10,097 bases of DNA from DASTCC01 sp035711465 (lineage in GTDB: Bacteria; Acidobacteriota; Vicinamibacteria; Vicinamibacterales; SCN-69-37), in the NCBI GenBank assembly GCA_035711465.1, contig DASTCC010000592.1:1-10097 (forward strand), written 5' to 3'. Positions 5,105 through 10,097 of the stretch are shown here, piece after piece (position 1 is the stretch's first letter; the number at the start of each line of letters is the position of its first letter). The translations under genes and the position numbers were made by a program. Below the pieces are notes generated by a model, which worked only from the letters and a program-made list of their open reading frames with translations, did no database searches and was not told the DNA's origin.

Positions 5105-7785
5105 GACGCCTCCGCGTCGCGCTCGCGCGCGTGCGCGGATGGTGGCGCGGCGCGCGCGTCGATCGCGATCTCCAGGACGAGATCGCCGCCCATCTTGGCG
5201 AAGCCACGGACGACTTCGTGCGGCAGGGGCTCGCGCCCGTCGAAGCGCGACGCCGCGCGTTGATCGCGTTCGGCGGTGCCGCGCAGGCCGCTGAGGCCCA
5301 CCGTGAGGCGCGGGTGGTTCGCTGGCTCGATCACCTGCGTCGCGACGTCGGACAGGGCAGCCGCGGCTTGCGCCGCAGCGCCGGGTTCTCGGTCACGGTG
5401 CTGGTGGTCCTCGCGGTCGGCATTGGCGCGACCGCCGCGCTCTTCATCCTGGTCAACCGCATCGTCCTGCGTCCGCTGCCATTTCCCGATGCGGATCGGA
5501 TCGTCGTCCTGCGCAGTCGTGTGCCTGGCGTCGATCTCGACGCGGCCGACCTTTCGAGCGGCCTCTTCTTTCACTACCGCGACCGTGCGCGGTCGATCGT
5601 CTCGGCGGGAAACTACGAGACGCGCGTGCTGAGCCTGCGCCTAGCCGACGACGCGGCCGAACGCGCGCAGGTCACTTACGCGGGCGCCGGCGTCTTCCAG
5701 ACGCTGGGCGTGGCCCCGGCGCTCGGCCGGTTGTTCACCGAGGACGACGGCCGGCCGGGGTTCATGAATGTGAAGTGGACGATCCCGATCCTGCTGTCGC
5801 ACGACTACTGGGTGTCGCGCTTCGGCGCCGATCCGGCCGTAGTCGGCCGCGTCATCCGCATCAACGACAACCCGCGCGTGGTCGTCGGCGTCATGCCGGA
5901 GGGATTCGTGTTTCCCGATCCGGAGACGCGAATCTGGATGCTGTCCGAGATCCCGGCGCGCAGCGCCAGCTTCGGCCGCAGCTTCACACTGAAGACGATC
6001 GCGCGGCTCCGCGACGGCGTGAGCGTTCGCGACGCGGAAAGCGAGCTCGTCAGCCTGCTGCCCGGCATCGTCGGCGTCTATCGCGATGCGACGCCCGAGC
6101 GGATGGCCGAGCTCGGTCTGGTCCCGATCGTCCTGCCCTTCAAGGACGTCGTCGTCGGCGACGTCGCGCGGGCGCTGTGGCCGCTCTTCGGCGGGATGCT
6201 GGTGCTACTGATGGTTGCGGCCGCGAACGGCGCGAGCCTGTTCCTCGTCCGCGCCGAGGCGCGCCGGCCCGAGATCGCGATGCGGCTCGCGCTCGGCGCG
6301 AGCCAGCGGCAGATTCGACGGCTGTTCGTCATCGAGGCGTTGTTGCTGACGTCGGCGGCGTCGCTCTGCGGGCTGGCGATTGCGCGGGGCCTGATCGCCG
6401 CGGTGATCGCGCTCGCGCCCGCTGACCTGCCGCGGAGCGCCGAGATCCGTGTCGATGCCGCGGCCGTGGTCTTCGTGCTTGCGCTGGCCGTACTGCTGGC
6501 CGCCGCCTTCGGAGCGATATCGGCGCGCCGGCAGCGGCGTCTTGCGCTCGCCCCAGCCCCCGGTGACGGCGCATGGATGACCAGGCGCCGGCGGAAGGCG
6601 TGGGGACAGGACGTCTCGATCGCGATGCAGATGGCGCTCGCGCTCACGTTGATGGTGGGCTCGGGATTGATGATGCGGACGTACCACAATCTGACCGCAG
6701 CGCCGTTGGGCTTCTCGCCGGAGCGCATGCTGACGCTCGACGTCGCGATGCCGGGCCGGCTGGCCGGACGCCATGCACGCCTCTACGCCGATCTCGTCGC
6801 GCGCGTGCGCAGGATTCCCGGCGTCGAGAGCGCGACGATGGCGAGCTTCGTACCGCTCGCCGGCCGCGAATACGAATATCCGATCGAGGCCTCCACCGCT
6901 CCCGTGTTGTTCAAGTTCTTCGTGCCCGGCTACTTCGAGACAATGCGCACGCCGGTGGTGGCGGGGCAGAGCCTCTCGCCAGCGGATCCATCGCCACTGC
7001 CGTATCCCGTGCTCGTGAGCGCATCGCTCGCACGCCGGCTCTACCCCGGCCGAAGCGCGATCGGCCAGCCGATCCGGCGGCTGGAAGAGGACGGGACCGC
7101 GGTGACGATGGCCCATGGTCCGGTGCCCGATTTCACCATCGCCGGCGTCGTCGGCGACGTCCGTGAGGAGTCGCTGCGCGCCAACGCCGTCGAGATCGCC
7201 TACGTCCCGGTGATCGAGCCCGCGGTCGAGCAGTCGATCGTCCCTACCAACATGACGCTGGCCGTCCGATCTGCGGGCGAGCCGGCGCGTCTGGTGGACG
7301 CCGTCAGGCACGCCGTCGCGGAGATCGAGCCGGCACTGGCGACGGGACAGGCGCGGACGATGGACGCCATCGTGTCCCACGCGCGTGCGCACGAGACGTT
7401 CGTCGGCGCGCTCCTGCTGCTCGCTTCGGCGGCGTCGCTCGTCCTCGGCGTCGTCGGCGTCTACGGCGCCGTCGCCTACGCCGCACGCCGCCGCACGCGC
7501 GAGATCGGCATCCGCCTCGCGCTCGGTGCGCGGCGCGGCGAAGTCATCGGGACGATCGTGATGTCGGCGATGCGATCGGCGGGCGCCGGCGCGGCGATCG
7601 GCGTCGCGGTCGCCCTGCTGTCGGCGCGCGCGCTCGGTGCTCTGCTCTTCGGGGTCGCGCCCGGTGACCCACGCGTGATCGCGACCGTCGCCGTCCTGCT
7701 GCTGAGCGCGGCCGCGGCCGCCGGCTGGCTCGCCGCACTGCGCGCGGTGACGCGCGATCCGCTGCGCGCGCTCAGGATCGAGTGA
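5101..7785 (+). CDS. ADOP-type duplicated FtsX/MacB-like permease with permease prefix domain (cassette 2)
   Basis: An 894-aa inner-membrane protein. Residues 20-70 match the acidobacterial permease prefix domain: RDLQDEIAAHL (22-32), then QGLAPVEARRRALIAFGG (42-59). Copy 1 of the permease module: membrane segment 95-118, LRPLPFPD (123-130), periplasmic MacB-like domain about 130-355, membrane segments near 360-383, 408-436 and 452-474. Copy 2: membrane segment 503-525, periplasmic domain about 530-762, membrane segments near 767-795, 823-848 and 856-880. The FtsX cytoplasmic signature appears at 388-400 (RRPEIAMRLALGA) and 797-810 (RRTREIGIRLALGA). No ATPase gene is adjacent. The GTG start overlaps the PadR stop as GTGA, the same layout as in cassette 1. 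Its prefix differs from that of the first permease, so the two are diverged paralogues, not a recent tandem copy. The substrate is unknown. Confidence 0.94.
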   Translation: MRRLRVALARVRGWWRGARVDRDLQDEIAAHLGEATDDFVRQGLAPVEARRRALIAFGGAAQAAEAHREARVVRWLDHLRRDVGQGSRGLRRSAGFSVTVLVVLAVGIGATAALFILVNRIVLRPLPFPDADRIVVLRSRVPGVDLDAADLSSGLFFHYRDRARSIVSAGNYETRVLSLRLADDAAERAQVTYAGAGVFQTLGVAPALGRLFTEDDGRPGFMNVKWTIPILLSHDYWVSRFGADPAVVGRVIRINDNPRVVVGVMPEGFVFPDPETRIWMLSEIPARSASFGRSFTLKTIARLRDGVSVRDAESELVSLLPGIVGVYRDATPERMAELGLVPIVLPFKDVVVGDVARALWPLFGGMLVLLMVAAANGASLFLVRAEARRPEIAMRLALGASQRQIRRLFVIEALLLTSAASLCGLAIARGLIAAVIALAPADLPRSAEIRVDAAAVVFVLALAVLLAAAFGAISARRQRRLALAPAPGDGAWMTRRRRKAWGQDVSIAMQMALALTLMVGSGLMMRTYHNLTAAPLGFSPERMLTLDVAMPGRLAGRHARLYADLVARVRRIPGVESATMASFVPLAGREYEYPIEASTAPVLFKFFVPGYFETMRTPVVAGQSLSPADPSPLPYPVLVSASLARRLYPGRSAIGQPIRRLEEDGTAVTMAHGPVPDFTIAGVVGDVREESLRANAVEIAYVPVIEPAVEQSIVPTNMTLAVRSAGEPARLVDAVRHAVAEIEPALATGQARTMDAIVSHARAHETFVGALLLLASAASLVLGVVGVYGAVAYAARRRTREIGIRLALGARRGEVIGTIVMSAMRSAGAGAAIGVAVALLSARALGALLFGVAPGDPRVIATVAVLLLSAAAAAGWLAALRAVTRDPLRALRIE

Positions 7786-7821
7786 GCCGATTCAGGACAA
7801 GATAGACGCTTGACGCATTCC

Positions 7822-7827
7822 GGGAGG
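7822..7827 (+). promoter_or_regulatory. Shine-Dalgarno site of the hydrolase gene
   Basis: GGGAGG lies 4 nt before the ATG at 7832 and decides that start over earlier alternatives. The 46-bp gap after the permease (7786-7831) shows no convincing promoter and no heptad repeat, which favours readthrough from the permease operon. Confidence 0.65.
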
Positions 7828-7831
7828 TCGG

Positions 7832-8725
7832 ATGGTCGAGTCGTCGGTCGTGTTTCACAGTCAGGGCGTGCCGCTCGTCGGCCGCTTCTTCCTGCCGGCG
7901 GGCGTGCCGGACTCGCCGCAGCCAATCGTGATCGTGATGGGGTCGTGGCTCACGGTGAAGGAGCAGATGGCCACGACCTACGCGCGGCGGCTGGCGCAGG
8001 CCGGCACCGCGGCGTTCGCGTTCGACTTCTCTGGCTTCGGCGAGAGCCACGGCGAGCCGCGGCAGGCGGAGATGCCGGCGCGCAAGATCGCCGACATCGC
8101 CGCGGCGGTCGCCTACCTGCAGACGGTCTCGTTCGTCGATCCGGATCGCATCGCCGCGCTCTCGATCTGCGCGAGCGCGCAGTACACGCTCGCGGCCGCG
8201 GCTGCGGGCGTCCCGCTGCGATCGATCGTCGTCGTCGCCGGATGGTTTCACGATCCGGCCTCGGTCGCGCCCTTCTACGGCGGCGCCGAGGGCGTCGCGA
8301 GGCGTCTCGATCGTGCGCGTCAGGCGATGGACCGCTACGCCGCCAGCCGCGAGGTGCTGATGGCGCCGGCGTACGCCGACGGCGACGAGCGCGCCGGCAT
8401 GCACTTCCGTCTCGACTACTACGCGAACGCCGATCGCGGCGCCGTCCCGGCGTGGCGGAACGAGATGGCAGAGATGACGTGGTGGTACTGGCTCACCTTC
8501 GACGGCCTGGCGTCGGCCGCCCACGTCACGACACCAGTCATGTTCGTGCACTCGGACGGCTGCGTGTTCCCGGACCACGTTCGCCGCATGCACGACGACG
8601 TCCGCGGCCCGAAAGAGCTCGTGTGGTCGGACGGAAATCAGATCGATTTCTACGATCAACCGCGCCAGGTCGAAGTCGCGACCGACGCGGCGCTGCACTG
8701 GTTCCGCGAGGCGATGCACGGCTGA
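7832..8725 (+). CDS. Alpha/beta hydrolase, dienelactone-hydrolase/YcjY-like, Cys nucleophile
   Basis: A 297-aa single-domain alpha/beta hydrolase without signal peptide or membrane segment, hence probably cytoplasmic. IVIVMGSWL (32-40) is the oxyanion-loop strand and FDFSGFGES (64-72) the usual loop after strand 4. LSICASAQY (110-118) is the nucleophile elbow, with C113 where serine hydrolases have Ser, as in dienelactone hydrolases. D242 in FVHSDGC (238-244) is the likely acid. The segment that normally holds the catalytic His reads SDGNQIDFYDQP (266-277), with Gln in its place. W- and Y-rich residues 206-224 probably form part of the cap. Such proteins hydrolyse esters, lactones or thioesters; the substrate is unknown. 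The gene follows the permease by 46 bp on the same strand and has a good Shine-Dalgarno, so it is probably co-transcribed. Fold assignment is firm, activity is not. Confidence 0.88.
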   Translation: MVESSVVFHSQGVPLVGRFFLPAGVPDSPQPIVIVMGSWLTVKEQMATTYARRLAQAGTAAFAFDFSGFGESHGEPRQAEMPARKIADIAAAVAYLQTVSFVDPDRIAALSICASAQYTLAAAAAGVPLRSIVVVAGWFHDPASVAPFYGGAEGVARRLDRARQAMDRYAASREVLMAPAYADGDERAGMHFRLDYYANADRGAVPAWRNEMAEMTWWYWLTFDGLASAAHVTTPVMFVHSDGCVFPDHVRRMHDDVRGPKELVWSDGNQIDFYDQPRQVEVATDAALHWFREAMHG

Positions 8726-8730
8726 CGCCT

Positions 8731-8746
8731 GCAGCCTGCAGGCTGC
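8731..8746. repeat. 16-bp perfect palindrome between convergent genes
   Basis: GCAGCCTGCAGGCTGC is its own reverse complement and occupies most of the 24-bp gap between the hydrolase stop (+) and the third permease stop (-). It is built from CTGCAGC/CTGCAGG heptads like those elsewhere in the window, so it looks like a forward and a reverse array meeting without a core. A bidirectional transcription barrier is possible, but there is no T tract and no loop in the perfect palindrome. Confidence 0.7.
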
Positions 8747-8749
8747 CGA

Positions 8750-10097
8750 CTATCCTTCGGCCCTCAACGCATCGACCGGATCGATCCTGACCGCGCGCCG
8801 CGCCGGCAGCCACGCCGCGAGCACGGTCGCCGCCAGCAGGATCGCGCTGACCGCAGCCAGCGTCGACACATCCGTCGATCCAAGACCGACGAGCAGCGAG
8901 GCCAGCCCCTTGCCGACGATCAGCCAGAGGCCGAGCCCGACCGCGACGCCCGCGGTCCCGACCAGCGCCGCTTCCCGGATCACGCTGCGGCCGAGCGCCG
9001 CCGGCGAGGCGCCGAGGGCCACCCGAACGCCGAGCTCGCGCGTGCGCAGGCCGACCGAGTAGTTGATGACGCCGTAGATCCCGGTGACCGCGAGCACCAG
9101 ACCAATGGCGGCGAGCAGGCCGAGCAGCAGCGCGTTGAACCGCGGCCGGACGTTCATGCCGCGGACGTCGGCATCGAGCGTGCGAATCGAGGAGATCGCC
9201 ACGCGCGGATCGATCGCCGCCACCTGACCGCGCAGCGCCGCGATCACGGCGTCGACGTCGCCGGCGGTCCGGACGATCAGCGTCGGCGCTTCGTCGTACT
9301 GATGCGGCGTCAATGGCACGTAGATCTGCGGCCGGTCCCTGCTCGAGCTCTGTGAGGTGACGTCGGCCGCGACGCCGATCACGGTGCTCCATGGATCTGA
9401 AGGATCGAGGCGCAGACGCCGGCCGACGGCGGATCCGTTCGGCCAGAGCATCGCCGCGGTGCGCTTGCTGACGACGATCACCCGCTGGCTTTCGCGGGCG
9501 TCGGCTTCCACGAAGCCGCGCCCCTCGACGATCGGCACGCGCAAGGTGTCGAAGAACCCGGCCGAGACGATGCCGCCGTCGAAGCCCGTCTGTTCGGCCG
9601 GCGCGGCGCTGCCCTCGGTCTCCAGCACCGTGAAGAACAGGCCGCCTCGCGGCGGCACGATCACCGAGAGCGCGACGTGCGTGACGTCAGGCAGCTGTCT
9701 GGCGGCCGCGGCGAGCGGCTCGACGAACGCCCGCCGGCTGGCAGCGTCGGGAAATCGCGCGCGGCCGAGCTCGACCTCGACGGCCACCGTCCCGGAGGGA
9801 TCGAAGCCGAGATCGCGCGACGCCAGCTGCATGTAGGTGCGTAGCAGCAGGCCGGCGCCGGCGAGCAGCATTAGCGCCAGCGCCACCTCCGCAACGTTCA
9901 GCATCCGCCGCACCACCCGCCCGCGTGCGTCGCCAGCGACGCGGACGCCGTCGGCCCGGCCCGACCACACCGCCACGTTCGCCGCCGCCCAGGCCGGCAG
10001 CGCGCCGACGACCAGGCCGGTCAGGATCGCGAGCGCGAAGCTGGCGGCATACGTCAAGCCGCCGGCGCGAACGAACGCGAGCGCCTGGATGTCCGTC
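8750..10097 (-). CDS. ADOP-type permease, C-terminal half (5' end beyond the window)
   Basis: The frame stays open to the window edge, so this is a partial gene; 448 residues are visible. Numbering from the edge, a membrane segment at 15-34 ends copy 1 (LTGLVVGALPAW). Copy 2 follows: membrane segment 67-86, periplasmic MacB-like domain about 90-315 with WPNGSAVGRRLR (218-229), then membrane segments near 321-345, 371-395 and 414-431. The FtsX signature RTRELGVRVALGA lies at 351-363, and the protein ends in the usual VDALRAEG. A TTG at 10055-10057 lies mid-domain and the frame upstream of it still reads as permease sequence (TDIQALAFVRAGG), so it is not the start. Whether a PadR gene precedes it cannot be seen. 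It runs towards the hydrolase and belongs to a separate transcription unit. Confidence 0.93.
   Translation of the reverse strand, partial: TDIQALAFVRAGGLTYAASFALAILTGLVVGALPAWAAANVAVWSGRADGVRVAGDARGRVVRRMLNVAEVALALMLLAGAGLLLRTYMQLASRDLGFDPSGTVAVEVELGRARFPDAASRRAFVEPLAAAARQLPDVTHVALSVIVPPRGGLFFTVLETEGSAAPAEQTGFDGGIVSAGFFDTLRVPIVEGRGFVEADARESQRVIVVSKRTAAMLWPNGSAVGRRLRLDPSDPWSTVIGVAADVTSQSSSRDRPQIYVPLTPHQYDEAPTLIVRTAGDVDAVIAALRGQVAAIDPRVAISSIRTLDADVRGMNVRPRFNALLLGLLAAIGLVLAVTGIYGVINYSVGLRTRELGVRVALGASPAALGRSVIREAALVGTAGVAVGLGLWLIVGKGLASLLVGLGSTDVSTLAAVSAILLAATVLAAWLPARRAVRIDPVDALRAEG

Noticed and set aside
6205..7392. 395-aa minus-strand frame antisense to the second permease
   Set aside because: His/Arg-rich composition without domains; shadow of the permease coding frame.
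7810..7831. TTGACG as a -35 element for a separate hydrolase promoter
   Set aside because: Only about 17 bp separate it from the ATG and the space is taken by the Shine-Dalgarno site; no -10 is visible.
10055..10057. TTG as start of a shorter 435-aa third permease
   Set aside because: It lies inside the permease module, no Shine-Dalgarno precedes it, and upstream codons to the window edge still read as permease sequence.

Overview
This high-GC window (roughly 70% GC by eye) reads as chromosomal DNA of an acidobacterium, most likely a Vicinamibacteria-type soil lineage. The main evidence is three large duplicated FtsX/MacB-type permeases of the ADOP family (acidobacterial duplicated orphan permease), two of them directly preceded by a PadR-family repressor gene. 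The taxonomic call is inference from gene content and from a 7-bp periodic intergenic repeat; no rRNA is present.

Layout, left to right. Positions 1-103: non-coding, with a degenerate heptad repeat and then a strong PadR promoter/operator. Positions 104-3090 (+): cassette 1, a PadR repressor overlapping an 881-aa permease by 4 nt. Positions 3091-3176: convergent spacer holding inverted heptad repeats around an A7 tract. Positions 3177-4463 (-): FAD-dependent monooxygenase-like oxidoreductase with a GTG start. Positions 4464-4756: divergent spacer with a long heptad array, a unique core, an inverted array and the promoter of the next operon. Positions 4757-7785 (+): cassette 2, PadR overlapping an 894-aa permease by 4 nt. 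Positions 7832-8725 (+): an alpha/beta hydrolase with a Cys nucleophile elbow, probably a third gene of that operon. Positions 8726-8749: a 24-bp convergent gap carrying a 16-bp palindrome. Positions 8750-10097 (-): the C-terminal half of a third permease, cut by the window end.

How the parts work together: each PadR probably represses its own cassette, and each permease start codon overlaps the PadR stop codon, so the pair is probably translationally coupled. No ABC ATPase is visible next to any permease, which fits the orphan state that defines the family. The permease substrates are unknown. The oxidoreductase and hydrolase have no evident pathway link to the permeases.

Two non-coding patterns stand out. 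First, all four inferred transcription-unit boundaries carry imperfect 7-bp repeats related to CTGCGGG, clearly in inverted orientation at two or three of them, while the one gap inside an inferred operon (7786-7831) carries none. Second, the three genes that appear to begin a transcription unit have no Shine-Dalgarno site and have -10 candidates so close to the start codon that their mRNAs may be leaderless, while the three operon-internal genes each have a clear Shine-Dalgarno site.
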